DNA of 64,000 nucleotides from Paenibacillus sp. CAA11 (GTDB lineage: Bacteria; Bacillota; Bacilli; Paenibacillales; Paenibacillaceae): the NCBI RefSeq assembly GCF_003060825.1, contig NZ_CP028922.1, forward strand, positions 726,001 through 790,000, written 5' to 3'. Shown here one piece after another: positions 52,101 to 61,419 of this stretch (its first letter is position 1; each line of letters opens with the position of its first letter). The notes under the pieces are model-generated. The model did no database searches. It was not told the DNA's origin and was given only the letters and a program-made list of their open reading frames with translations. Made by a program: the position numbers and the translations under genes.

Positions 52101-53299
52101 GGGGGCTGTTTGCTTGGGGAGCCCTCTTGACCTCTTGCGTTGTGCTTATTGCTTTGAAGGAATGGCATGGCGGAAGATCTGCGCTGTTTCTGCTTGCTTG
52201 CGCTGCACTGATTGGACTGCAGGGAGCGGTTGTAAGCCTTGCCGGGGCGCGGCATGTTCAGGCTAAGCGGTCCTATGCTCCTTCCCGGCCAAAGGCTGGT
52301 GAACCTGTAGCGGTAACTCTGTCGTTATTATGGACAGGAGGAATCCCGCCGCTATGGGTACGCATCAAGGATTTGCTTGATGGTTCCGAAGTGGCTGGCA
52401 GAGGGCGAGGGCATCTTCGCTACGTTGGCTTTCGCAGAAATATAGAAGTAGGCTATACCCTTTCGAAGGTAGGCCGCGGACTTTATACAGGAGCTGAGCT
52501 TGAACTAACTTATGGAGATGTTTTTGGATGGTTTGGAAGAACCTTGCGTGTACCGGGCTTAGACAGTCTTGTTGTGTTCCCGGAAGGGAGCGGAGAATAC
52601 AGCTCGCATTGGAAGGGGAGATCTGTGTCGCTTGGAGAGAGCGATGACCCGGCAGTCGGCAATAGCGTTCCTGATCTGCTGGTTCGCCCTTATCTTGAGG
52701 GAGATGCTCTGAAGTGGATGGATTGGAAGGGCACGGCACGAAGGGGAACCCTCCTTGTTAGACAGCAAGCCGCGCAAATGGACCAGGCTGTCTGTATCCT
52801 GCTTGATACGAATCCATCGGTTTACATTGAAGATGAGGACAGCGAATCAGCGGCGGAGAACCGCGCCTTCGAGAGGGCGGTATCCTGCGCAGCCTCCATG
52901 CTGCAAGCTGCAGCTGCGGCAGATGAGCGAGTGGCCTTCCGGCACGGAGGTATGCCGCGTATGCTATGTCCGTCCGACCTATCCCTTGAAGAGGACGTGT
53001 GGGTGTCCTTGGCCGCTGTTCATCCATCGGCAGGTCTTGAGGCGGCCGCTCTGCTTAGACAGGCGGCTTGCGAGGGAGCTGGAGGCAGCTTCATTGTCAT
53101 TACGGGACAGCTAACGTCCCGGCTCTGCTCAGAGGCTGAGACGCTCGCCCTTGACGGCTATACGGTAGAGCTTGTGAGCTGCTCTATTCACACGGAAGGC
53201 TTGGAGAGTGAGCGGATTGCACAGCTTAAGAAGGCTGGCATCCGGCTAACCCTTCCGCCGCTGTCAGCAATGCACAAGACGGGAGGTGGGGCAGCGTGA
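52097..53299 (+). CDS. DUF58 domain protein
   Basis: 400 residues. Two N-terminal hydrophobic helices (about 1-20, 27-50), a beta-rich region, and the DUF58 signature RPYLEGDALKWMDWKGTARRGTLLVRQ (about 198-224). A vWA-like fold is usual for the region that follows (ILLDTNPSVY, IVITGQLTS). GTG overlaps the MoxR stop as GTGA. With MoxR and the transglutaminase it forms a widespread conserved operon whose exact role is not settled. Confidence 0.9.
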   Translation: MRGLFAWGALLTSCVVLIALKEWHGGRSALFLLACAALIGLQGAVVSLAGARHVQAKRSYAPSRPKAGEPVAVTLSLLWTGGIPPLWVRIKDLLDGSEVAGRGRGHLRYVGFRRNIEVGYTLSKVGRGLYTGAELELTYGDVFGWFGRTLRVPGLDSLVVFPEGSGEYSSHWKGRSVSLGESDDPAVGNSVPDLLVRPYLEGDALKWMDWKGTARRGTLLVRQQAAQMDQAVCILLDTNPSVYIEDEDSESAAENRAFERAVSCAASMLQAAAAADERVAFRHGGMPRMLCPSDLSLEEDVWVSLAAVHPSAGLEAAALLRQAACEGAGGSFIVITGQLTSRLCSEAETLALDGYTVELVSCSIHTEGLESERIAQLKKAGIRLTLPPLSAMHKTGGGAA

Positions 53300-55626
53300 T
53301 AGGGCATGAATCCCGTTTTGAGCTGGATGCGGACAGCCAGGAAGGGAGAGCGGTCCGCCAAGCTGGCCGCTGGAGAATCTGGGCGGTGCACGGCATCTAT
53401 TCTGTATTCATCTATGGCATGCTCGCAGAGTGGCTGATCCCATTTTGGGCGCTGCTGGGTTCAGAGGGGGAGAAGCTGCTGAGCCTCTTTTTTATATTTA
53501 CCGGCGTACTGCTTGCTGCAGGATGTGCCGGATTGCAGGCGTCGGGAATTTTGCTGCTTGCGCTGGGGGCTTCTGGAACAGTTATGTATTTATTGTTCGC
53601 CCAGGAACAGGGAGTTCTCTGGTTCAAGGAGTACGGCAGAACGTTATCAGCGGATGCCGCTGTATGGCTGCAAACAGGCCATTTAACCGAGCTGAGCCGG
53701 GAGACTCGGATGCTTCTGCTGCTCGTAGGATGGTTTCTTCTTGCCGCCGTGGTTCAACAGTTTGTGCTTAGCAAGAGGCATGTACTGCTCTTCTGGGTTA
53801 TAACCCTTCTGTTCTTGACCCTTCTTGAAATGCTGACCATGAAGGAGATGTATTCAGGAACTGTCCGCGTTTGCCTGTATGCTCTGCTGCTTCAGCTGCT
53901 CATTAACTTCACAGATCCGCCGAGCTCCAAACTAAAGAAGTTTCCAGGTATCTCTTCAAATGACCTTAAGCTAAGTCTTGTAACAGGCAGAAAGTTGGGA
54001 GTGTGTCTTCTGCTTGGGAGCTGCCTTGTCATTAGCTGTATTGGTTTGTCAGCAGGATTCAACATGACACTGCCCGCTGCGCCGCTACAGCGCATTTCCT
54101 GGGAGGATACTGTACGCAAGCTTGAAGCCTGGACTGAGACAAATCTGACCGATACGAGGAGCACAAGCAGCCACATGACTGGCTACAGCAAAGATGACAG
54201 TGCACTTGGTGCCCCTCTTGAGCAGCATCGCAGCCGGTTCCTTACAGTCATTAGCCCAGAGCCAACCTACCTGCGGGGAGAAACGCTTAGCTACTATGAT
54301 GGGCGCGGCTGGAGCCGGATGGAGAATTACTCCACCCCATTCAAAGACCGAGGGGAATCACCGGTCACTTATAGCCAGGAAAATGAAGTTCGATCTACTT
54401 CTATGGTTCAGACTATCACGTATGAACGGCCGCAGTCGGGGGATATCCCGCTGCTTGGCGGGGGACCGATTCAACGTATACAGATTAAAGACGGGAGCAG
54501 GGAGCTAACAGAGCACCCTGGCCGGATTCTTTATAATCAAGCTTCGGATTCAGCTTTTATCAGACTGGATGGGCAGGGAGAAGTTATTCGCTCATATCAA
54601 GTAGAGGTCGGTGTGCCTTTATCCGATCCCAGATTACTTGAAGAGCATCCTAAGGACCCGGCTGAAATCCGCTATACTTATCTTCAGCTTCCCTCCGGGC
54701 TGCCCAGCCGCGTGAGAGAGCTTGGCGCCCGGCTGATCCCTGATGACTCCGCAACCCGTTATGAAGCGGTCATGGCGGTAAAGGACTATTTGCAGCGCAC
54801 CTATCCGTACACCTTAAATACGAAGGTGCCGAAGCAAGGTCATGATTTTGTAGATGATTTTCTCTTTGAGCAGCGGACCGGGTATTGTGACCATTTCTCG
54901 ACTTCCATGGTGGTGCTCCTTAGAACTCAAGGGATCCCAGCCAGATGGGTCAAGGGATTTGCTCCGGGTGAGCAGGACAGCTCCAACCCGCAGAAGTACC
55001 ATGTGCGTTCCTCAGATGCTCATTCTTGGGTAGAGGTGTACTTTGGCGAGGCGGGCTGGTTTCCTTTTGAGCCTACTCCTGGCTTTACTGCAGCTGGAAC
55101 CAAGTCGGCTTCAGATGACGCTTTAGCAGAATCCGAAATTGATTCATGGAGAAAGTTATCTGAGGTTACAGGCATGGGAATCAAGAACATGGTGTCCGGC
55201 ATTTTAGACGGGCGGTCTAATAGCTTGGCTATTCCAGCTGCCATACTGCTAATAATTGGAGCGGGCATTGCAGGGTATTATCATCCAAGGATCGATGCTT
55301 CGAGGTTCCGTGGAGGAGCGATGCCCAAGCAGGAAAGAGGGGTTTTTCCAGGAAGGGAAGTTCTCTTAGGCTCTGCGGATCGGGCTTGGAAATCAATCTA
55401 CCGTAAATATGGGCGTAAGCCTGCTGGAATTACCGCCCGGGAATACGCGGCTAAGTTGAAGGAAATAGATAAAGCTGCTGGGGAGTTGCTTCAAGATTTT
55501 ATAGAAGTTTGGGAACTCTTGTATTATGGAGGTAATTCGCTGGATCGTCGAGCTTCTTTGCGCTTTCTCGATCAATGCCGACGTTTACGCGGGAAAAGCG
55601 GTAGACGGGCTTCGGATGTTTCTTGA
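53296..55626 (+). CDS. Membrane transglutaminase-like protein with DUF4129 region
   Basis: 776 residues. Seven or so N-terminal hydrophobic segments (to about 250), an extracytoplasmic region and a transglutaminase core: Cys in QRTGYCDHFSTSMVVLL (about 525-542), His in SSDAHSWVEVYF and Asp region PFEPTPGF. A last membrane helix (LAIPAAILLIIGAGIAGYY) precedes a DUF4129-like cytoplasmic tail. GTG overlaps the DUF58 stop as GTGA. Members of this operon type are thought to crosslink or cleave envelope proteins; not proven. Its stop codon lies within the guaA promoter. Confidence 0.9.
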   Translation: MIGHESRFELDADSQEGRAVRQAGRWRIWAVHGIYSVFIYGMLAEWLIPFWALLGSEGEKLLSLFFIFTGVLLAAGCAGLQASGILLLALGASGTVMYLLFAQEQGVLWFKEYGRTLSADAAVWLQTGHLTELSRETRMLLLLVGWFLLAAVVQQFVLSKRHVLLFWVITLLFLTLLEMLTMKEMYSGTVRVCLYALLLQLLINFTDPPSSKLKKFPGISSNDLKLSLVTGRKLGVCLLLGSCLVISCIGLSAGFNMTLPAAPLQRISWEDTVRKLEAWTETNLTDTRSTSSHMTGYSKDDSALGAPLEQHRSRFLTVISPEPTYLRGETLSYYDGRGWSRMENYSTPFKDRGESPVTYSQENEVRSTSMVQTITYERPQSGDIPLLGGGPIQRIQIKDGSRELTEHPGRILYNQASDSAFIRLDGQGEVIRSYQVEVGVPLSDPRLLEEHPKDPAEIRYTYLQLPSGLPSRVRELGARLIPDDSATRYEAVMAVKDYLQRTYPYTLNTKVPKQGHDFVDDFLFEQRTGYCDHFSTSMVVLLRTQGIPARWVKGFAPGEQDSSNPQKYHVRSSDAHSWVEVYFGEAGWFPFEPTPGFTAAGTKSASDDALAESEIDSWRKLSEVTGMGIKNMVSGILDGRSNSLAIPAAILLIIGAGIAGYYHPRIDASRFRGGAMPKQERGVFPGREVLLGSADRAWKSIYRKYGRKPAGITAREYAAKLKEIDKAAGELLQDFIEVWELLYYGGNSLDRRASLRFLDQCRRLRGKSGRRASDVS

Positions 55627-55652
55627 CGAGCTCTTTTGTGGTTTCGTATAAT
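55623..55652 (+). promoter_or_regulatory. guaA: Promoter of guaA
   Basis: TTGACG (55623-55628) and TATAAT (55647-55652) are separated by 18 bases. The -35 overlaps the TGA stop (55624-55626) of the preceding gene. Only 30 bases separate the -10 from the guaA start, so there is room for no riboswitch. Confidence 0.75.
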
Positions 55653-55681
55653 AAGTCTCATAATTTGAGGGAGGCTCGGTA

Positions 55682-57220
55682 ATGAATAAGCCAAATGAAA
55701 TCATTGTCGTCCTGGATTTTGGGGGACAATATAATCAGTTAATAGCTAGACGGATTCGCGATTTAGGGGTTTACAGTGAACTGCTGCCTTACAATACACC
55801 GGTTGAACGCCTGCGTGAAATCGCGCCGAAAGGTATTGTATTCTCGGGCGGACCTTCAAGTGTGTACGGTGAGGATGCACCTCATGTAGATCAGGCGATT
55901 TATGATATCGGGGTTCCGATCTTCGGTATTTGCTACGGTATGCAGCTGATGGCTCATCAATTGAACGGAAAAGTAGAACGGGCGGCCAGACGTGAATACG
56001 GTAAGGCAGATGTAAATTTTGCAAAGCATTCGGTATTGACCCGCGGGCTTGATGCCAAGCAAACGGTATGGATGAGCCACGGGGACCATGTCGTTGAACT
56101 TCCTGAAGGCTTCCGCGTGGATGCTTCGACGGATCATGCCCCAATCGCTGGCTTTAGCCATCCGGATCGCCGCTTGTATGGGGTACAGTTCCATCCGGAA
56201 GTACGTCATTCGATACACGGCAATGAGATGATCCGTAATTTCTTATATGAAATTTGCGGTTGTGAAGGCAATTGGAGCATGGAGAGCTTCATTGAAGATA
56301 CCATTAAGGATATTCGCAACCAGGTAGGCGACAAGAAGGTGCTGTGCGCACTCAGCGGTGGGGTTGACTCTTCTGTAGTGGCTATGCTGATTCATAAGGC
56401 TATCGGCGAGCAACTTACCTGTATGTTCATTGACCATGGGCTTCTGCGCAAGGGTGAAGCCGATAGTGTTATGGAGACTTTTGTCGGCAAGTTCGACATG
56501 AAGGTTGTTAAGATCGATGCTCGTGAACGCTTCCTCTCCAAGCTGGCAGGGGTGGATGATCCGGAACAGAAACGGAAGATTATCGGAAACGAGTTTATTT
56601 ATGTATTTGATGAAGAATCCGCAAAATTTGATGATTTTGCATTCTTGGCACAAGGGACCCTTTATACAGACATTGTAGAGAGCGGTACAGCAACTGCGCA
56701 GACGATTAAATCTCACCACAACGTGGGCGGATTGCCGGAAGACATGAAGTTTGAGCTGGTAGAGCCGCTTAAAGCGCTGTTTAAGGATGAGGTTCGCAAA
56801 GTAGGCGAAGAGTGCGGACTGCCTAAGGAGATTGTCTGGAGACAGCCGTTCCCGGGTCCGGGCCTTGCGATTCGTGTGCTTGGCGAAGTTACCGAGGACA
56901 AGCTGCATATTGTACGGGAGTCTGACTATATTTTGCGCGATGAGATTGCCAAGGCCGGACTTGACCGGGAGATTTGGCAGTACTTCACGGCTCTGCCGAA
57001 TATGAAGAGTGTTGGCGTTATGGGAGATGCTCGTACGTATTCCTACACCGTCGGCATCCGTGCCGTTACCTCCATCGACGGCATGACCGCCGACTGGGCG
57101 CGTATCCCTTGGGACGTGCTGGAGAAGATCTCCGTGCGGATCGTGAATGAGGTTGAGAACGTCAACCGCGTCGTGTATGACATTACCTCGAAGCCGCCGG
57201 CTACCATCGAGTGGGAATAG
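55682..57220 (+). CDS. guaA: GMP synthase (glutamine-hydrolysing)
   Basis: 512 residues. Class I glutamine amidotransferase domain (about 1-195): [13 protein letters not shown] holds the nucleophile Cys and GVQFHPEV the His. The PP-loop SGGVDSSVV (about 224-232) and the C-terminal dimerisation domain ([19 protein letters not shown] end) complete it. Converts XMP to GMP. ATG follows GAGGGAGG. Own promoter upstream. Confidence 0.97.
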   Translation: MNKPNEIIVVLDFGGQYNQLIARRIRDLGVYSELLPYNTPVERLREIAPKGIVFSGGPSSVYGEDAPHVDQAIYDIGVPIFGICYGMQLMAHQLNGKVERAARREYGKADVNFAKHSVLTRGLDAKQTVWMSHGDHVVELPEGFRVDASTDHAPIAGFSHPDRRLYGVQFHPEVRHSIHGNEMIRNFLYEICGCEGNWSMESFIEDTIKDIRNQVGDKKVLCALSGGVDSSVVAMLIHKAIGEQLTCMFIDHGLLRKGEADSVMETFVGKFDMKVVKIDARERFLSKLAGVDDPEQKRKIIGNEFIYVFDEESAKFDDFAFLAQGTLYTDIVESGTATAQTIKSHHNVGGLPEDMKFELVEPLKALFKDEVRKVGEECGLPKEIVWRQPFPGPGLAIRVLGEVTEDKLHIVRESDYILRDEIAKAGLDREIWQYFTALPNMKSVGVMGDARTYSYTVGIRAVTSIDGMTADWARIPWDVLEKISVRIVNEVENVNRVVYDITSKPPATIEWE

Positions 57221-57247
57221 GCTGGGAGTACAATATTAAAGCTTTGG

Positions 57248-57297
57248 AAAAAACTCTCTTTTATCTGCGTTTAGCAAATAGAAGGGAGTTTTTTTCT
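57248..57297 (+). terminator. Terminator after guaA
   Basis: AAAAACTCTCTT pairs with AAGGGAGTTTTT (one G:U) around a loop of about 20 bases, ending in T7. Confidence 0.85.
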
Positions 57298-57321
57298 TAG
57301 TACTATGTAAGCTGCTTACGA

Positions 57322-57819
57322 CTATAAGTATAGCTCCGTTAGAACTTTTACATCGACAGAAGCAGTCAGATCAATGAAGTATTTCTGTTGCCATCTCTGT
57401 GTGCGCTTAGCCGCCGGGTTCAACTCAATTTCCCAATCTGGATATACCCGAATAGCCATTTTTCCTTTCTTGTCTGCATTGCTTAAAACCTCTTGTTTTA
57501 ACAGAATTTCTTTCGGAAAGATGAACTGTCCCTTTCTCTTTTGATCAATGACGCTCACAATCACTTTATCGGGGCAGTTCTTATAACTATAAGCCTGGTT
57601 CTTGTTATGGATATCCTTCTCCCAAAAAACCACAAAGTATCCTTTCTTTTTGGGGGTGAGCTTGGCTAGCCTGCTTCTAAACGTTTGTTTACCTGCTTCA
57701 AAAGTAGCCCCTTCATACTCCAAATTTTGATTTTCAATACTCATATCGGTTATTTCAGGAATCCCCAGTTGCTCTAAGAGTGAGCGGGTAATATTTAAAG
57801 ACTCGAAGTTATAATTCAA
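57322..57819 (-). CDS. mepB: MepB family protein
   Basis: 165 residues. Residues about 95-165 hold the MepB signature: GQFIFPKEILLKQEVLS, GKMAIRVYPDWE, and AKRTQRWQQKYFIDL. The family was named from S. aureus mepRAB, but its role is not established; it is not linked to an efflux gene here. No signal peptide or helix. ATG follows AAGGAGGT. Confidence 0.9.
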   Translation of the reverse strand: MNYNFESLNITRSLLEQLGIPEITDMSIENQNLEYEGATFEAGKQTFRSRLAKLTPKKKGYFVVFWEKDIHNKNQAYSYKNCPDKVIVSVIDQKRKGQFIFPKEILLKQEVLSNADKKGKMAIRVYPDWEIELNPAAKRTQRWQQKYFIDLTASVDVKVLTELYL

Positions 57820-57959
57820 TGGCTAACCTCCTTGATCTGTATAAAGCTAATGTGTATAAGCCACTATTGCATTATAATGATGGACTTTAGTGAAATCGAA
57901 TTTTATCAAGGAGAGGCACTGAATTTACACACATCATCCTTCTCTTAATAAACATAACA

Positions 57960-57990
57960 TAGCCCCGAGTGTGAACACTCGGGGCTATTT
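57960..57990. terminator. Terminator after the AEC transporter gene
   Basis: TAGCCCCGAGTGT pairs with ACACTCGGGGCTA, a 12-13-bp stem with a tight loop. It lies just after the minus-strand transporter stop and has T-rich flank on that strand. Confidence 0.82.
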
Positions 57991-57991
57991 A

Positions 57992-58954
57992 TTAAACCAA
58001 TATAGAGATTAAAATCGGTAATGAAATCAGCGATAACACGGAGCTAATTACGAAGGAGGAAGCACTCTCCACCTCCAAAGTCTCAAACCGGGATGCAATC
58101 ATGGCGGCAACTGCAGATCCTGGGAAGGATACTAGCAGAATAGCCATTGTCATATCCTTTGCGGACAGTCCGATGACAAGTGCAAACACATAGGTTAAGG
58201 CCGGCATGGCGATGACCTTCAACAGAGCAATGCTAAAGGCTTGTTTGCTGAAGTTAATCTTATTCAAGCCAATCGTTACACCGATAGCGAATAGAGCGGC
58301 ACCGGAGGTGATATCTCCGATCTGATCGAGTGATTTCTGCAGCAGATCCGGAGACTGGAAGCCAAGCAGTGTCAGAATGACACCCAAAATCGGAATACAA
58401 GCTAGTGGCTCTCGCAGGCCATGCAGAATGGAGTGGTATGTGAGATCCCACAAATTCTGCTTACTGCCTGAGGCTTGATTGGCCTGAGTCTTCTTGCCAA
58501 CTGAGCTGACAATGGTCGCGATCGGATCAAGCAGAGCATTAACAACCACCCCTGTAACTGCAATAGGTATTGCAACTTCAGTTGGGCCGAACAGGCTGCC
58601 TAGCACAGGAATCCCCATAAAAGCAAAGGACGGCTGTGTGGAGTTTAACGAGAAGATGGAAGACGTATTCAGATCCATTCGGAAGGCAAATCGCATAACA
58701 AGCAGCAACAAGACATAGAAACCGATAATGCCCAGGAACATAGTTACAAAGAATGGCCACTCCTTAATCAGTGTTTCTTTGCTAGTTGTCGTAATACCGA
58801 TAAATAGATGAGCTGGCAGGGCGAATTTTGTTACCAAGGTGTTAAGTCCCTTGGAAGAAGCGGGGGTGAATATTTTGAAGAATCCCCCAAGGTACCCGAG
58901 TATAATTACAAAGAAAATCGGGATTAAAGTGATAAATATCTGACTGACTGACAT
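57992..58954 (-). CDS. ywkB: Auxin efflux carrier (AEC) family transporter, malate type
   Basis: 320 residues with about ten helices. AEC features: PAHLFIGITT, FMGIPVLGSLFGP, LRLL-like LREPLACIPILGVIL and SFPGSAVAAMIASRFE. It follows the malic enzyme gene on the same strand after 126 bases, the order of the B. subtilis ywkA-ywkB operon. A malate or related organic acid permease is therefore likely by context. Confidence 0.88.
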   Translation of the reverse strand: MSVSQIFITLIPIFFVIILGYLGGFFKIFTPASSKGLNTLVTKFALPAHLFIGITTTSKETLIKEWPFFVTMFLGIIGFYVLLLLVMRFAFRMDLNTSSIFSLNSTQPSFAFMGIPVLGSLFGPTEVAIPIAVTGVVVNALLDPIATIVSSVGKKTQANQASGSKQNLWDLTYHSILHGLREPLACIPILGVILTLLGFQSPDLLQKSLDQIGDITSGAALFAIGVTIGLNKINFSKQAFSIALLKVIAMPALTYVFALVIGLSAKDMTMAILLVSFPGSAVAAMIASRFETLEVESASSFVISSVLSLISLPILISILV

Positions 58955-59080
58955 GCTGTAAAGCCTCCTTTAAATCATCAAGCTCTCATTCAAAGGGGAA
59001 GGATGCCGATCTTAACCAGCACCGCATCCTATCTCCTGTTGATGAGTAATAAGTTCATGGGTCAGTTAGAGAGTTTGTGA

Positions 59081-60778
59081 TTACACGTTGGCCTTTATTG
59101 TTTTGTATACTGGTTGCCATATGGTATCTTTTACAGCCTGCTCTACGTCGGCTGGAATATGGTTTGCTACGCCGTCTTCAATCGCAGCTTTTGCAACTGC
59201 CACCGCAACGGCAAGCGATACGGATTGTAAATCTTTAACACGAGGTAGTAGCGGTGAACCTGGTTCGGAAGAGTCAATGGCGTTCGCGACTGCTTTGGCA
59301 GCAGATGTGAACATGTTTTTAGTAAAGACCTTGGCTTTTACCACGATAGCCCCCAAACCGAGGCCCGGGAAGACAAACGCATTATTGGACTGACCAATCT
59401 CGTAAGTGACCCCGTTATATTCAACTGGCTCAAACGGACTACCGGTGGCGATCAGTGCTTTGCCGTTCGTCCAGTGAAGGAGATCAGCCGGAAGAGCTTC
59501 AGCAAGTTCTGTAGGATTGGACATGGGCATAATAATTGGACGTTCAACATGCTCAGCCATTTCGCGAACAATCTCTTCGCTGAAAGCACCGGATACCCCG
59601 GAAGTTCCGATCATGATCGTCGGTTTGACCTGTCTGATGACTTCCAGCAGCGACACTTTGCCGTCCTTATCCTTGGCCCAGTCTTGGATTTCTTCCGCAC
59701 GACGAACATAAGGCTTCTGGAAGTCAAGAACGCCCTCAGTTGTATCCGTAAGCAATCCGCGGTAATCATAGGCCCAGAAGCGCCCTTTCGCCTCCGCGTC
59801 CGATAAGCCTTCATTGATCATGGCATCTTTGATCTGATCTGCATTGCCGATTCCGGCAGCGCCTGGACCGAACACCAAAACGCGATGATCTCTAAGCGGT
59901 GTGCCGCTGATTTTAACTCCGGACATGATCGCTGCCAGGGTAACCGCTCCTGTACCTTGGATATCGTCGTTGAAGGTTAGGACCTTGTTGCCGTATTTGT
60001 TAATAATATGTCTGGCATTGACGTTGCCAAAGTCCTCCCAGTGCAGCAGTGCGTTCGGAAAGAGTCTTTGCGCTGTTGAAACATAGGCATCGATGAAGTG
60101 CTCATAGCGCTCTCCCCGAACACGTTCATGACGTGTGCCGATATACAAAGGATCTTCGAGCAGCTTCTTATTATTGGTACCAGCATCCAAGATGACCGGT
60201 AGAACCCGGCTTGGATCGATACCAGCAGCTGCTGTGTAGACGGCCAGTTTGCCAATGGCAATATTGATTCCCCCGACACCCCAATCGCCAATACCAAGAA
60301 TGCTCTCAGAGTCTGTAGCCACGATCAGGTCAATGTCGCTTGAGCCGACACCGCTATTCAAGAAGGCTTCTTCAATTCCATCAATATTATCAATAGAAAG
60401 GTAAATACCGCCGGGTTTATGGTAATGATGACTGTATTCCTGAATGGCTTGTCCAACCGTTGGTGTGTAGACAATCGGAAGGAGCTCGCTGAGGTGATCA
60501 GTAAGCACACGGTAGTACAGCACCACATTGCGGTTGTACAAATCGTTCAGCATTATATTTTTGCGTAGGTTGCTGGGTTCCTTGTTAAGCTCCTCATAAG
60601 CTCGGTGTGCCTGTTCCTCGATGCTAAGCACCATAGGGGGAAGAATACCATTCAGCTTTAGCTCCTTGCGCTCTTCAACAGTAAAAGCGACCCCTTTATT
60701 GAGTATCGGGTTGGACAAGATGTCCTTACCTCTTAATGGAGTAGCTAGTACTCCTTCGCGTTCGACAAATGTTTTCAT
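59081..60778 (-). CDS. maeA: NAD-dependent malic enzyme
   Basis: 565 residues. Decarboxylates malate to pyruvate. [21 protein letters not shown] and [26 protein letters not shown] (about 150-180) are typical; [19 protein letters not shown] and [18 protein letters not shown] carry metal and cofactor sites. [13 protein letters not shown] is the NAD fold. Order with the AEC transporter as in B. subtilis ywkAB. Upstream palindromes (60814-60826, 60901-60912) may be regulator sites. Confidence 0.96.
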   Translation of the reverse strand: MKTFVEREGVLATPLRGKDILSNPILNKGVAFTVEERKELKLNGILPPMVLSIEEQAHRAYEELNKEPSNLRKNIMLNDLYNRNVVLYYRVLTDHLSELLPIVYTPTVGQAIQEYSHHYHKPGGIYLSIDNIDGIEEAFLNSGVGSSDIDLIVATDSESILGIGDWGVGGINIAIGKLAVYTAAAGIDPSRVLPVILDAGTNNKKLLEDPLYIGTRHERVRGERYEHFIDAYVSTAQRLFPNALLHWEDFGNVNARHIINKYGNKVLTFNDDIQGTGAVTLAAIMSGVKISGTPLRDHRVLVFGPGAAGIGNADQIKDAMINEGLSDAEAKGRFWAYDYRGLLTDTTEGVLDFQKPYVRRAEEIQDWAKDKDGKVSLLEVIRQVKPTIMIGTSGVSGAFSEEIVREMAEHVERPIIMPMSNPTELAEALPADLLHWTNGKALIATGSPFEPVEYNGVTYEIGQSNNAFVFPGLGLGAIVVKAKVFTKNMFTSAAKAVANAIDSSEPGSPLLPRVKDLQSVSLAVAVAVAKAAIEDGVANHIPADVEQAVKDTIWQPVYKTIKANV

Positions 60779-61128
60779 GGGATAAGCCTTCTTTCAATAA
60801 ACTTATTTCAATCAAGTTAATAACTTAAAGTTAGTTGTTAACCTTACGAAACTGAGTATAAGACTTTTTTATGAAAATGTAAATGTAATGATGGAAATTG
60901 TGAAAATTTTCATGATTTTTTCCGTGGAGCTAACATTCTTGAGGATATTTGGCTGTAAGGATCGATTATGCTGCGCAGCATCGCTTAAAAAATTAGATGC
61001 GAAGCTATATTATTGATCCCCAAATTTCTTTTTATATATTACGTTAAGGTTCATTTCTGTCGCTGGATAGAAAATAAGGCATAGGGAATCATTAAGTATA
61101 GATTTATGATTGATTCCACCTTATTTGC
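60779..61128. promoter_or_regulatory. maeA upstream region with two palindromes
   Basis: AAGTTA-A-TAACTT (60814-60826) and TGAAAATTTTCA (60901-60912) are perfect dyads in an AT-rich tract just upstream of the malic enzyme gene. In B. subtilis maeA responds to malate through MalKR; no such regulator is in the window. The rest of the tract shows nothing clear. Confidence 0.4.
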
Positions 61129-61162
61129 GAACAATAAATGTAATATCACGCTTAATGTTCGT
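61129..61162. promoter_or_regulatory. PurBox-like inverted repeat upstream of pbuG
   Basis: CGAACAATAA (61129-61138) and TTAATGTTCG (61153-61162) are inverted and match the Bacillus PurBox (CGAAC A/T A/T T A core). The CGAA cores are 26 bases apart, close to known PurR operators. It lies directly upstream of the pbuG -35, so PurR control is likely in addition to the riboswitch. Confidence 0.6.
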
Positions 61163-61170
61163 TTTTCATA

Positions 61171-61200
61171 TTGACAAATACTTAGGTGCCGCCCTAAAAT
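61171..61200 (+). promoter_or_regulatory. Promoter of pbuG
   Basis: TTGACA (61171-61176) and TAAAAT (61195-61200), spaced by 18 bases, lie 20 bases upstream of the riboswitch. Confidence 0.8.
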
Positions 61201-61220
61201 GAAGAAGCAAACAAGCTTAT

Positions 61221-61392
61221 TATCTTCGTATAATCCCGGGAATCGGCCTGGGAGTCTCTACATGGTCACCGTAAATGACCTGGCTACGATGTGAAAGAGA
61301 ATTCGGTAATGAAGTAAGAGACAGCTTCTTCTCATTAGTGGATAGATCTTGATTACGTCGGCGCCGCTTTAGGCCCGGCCATTTTTGTTTTT
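61221..61392 (+). ncRNA. Guanine-class purine riboswitch with terminator
   Basis: The aptamer spans about 61221-61295. TATAATC (J1/2), P2 CCCGG/CCTGGG, GTCTCTAC (J2/3) and the P3 stem GGTCA/TGACC with loop CCGTAAA match the purine aptamer. The ligand-reading base before the P1 3' strand is C at 61284, which selects guanine or hypoxanthine; adenine types have U. The terminator GTCGG-GCC/GGC-CCGGC (61357-61379) and T-rich tract (61382-61392) follow, giving an OFF switch. It controls pbuG. Confidence 0.95.
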
Positions 61393-61419
61393 ACAGTATC
61401 TTTTTAGGGGGAATCTTTT

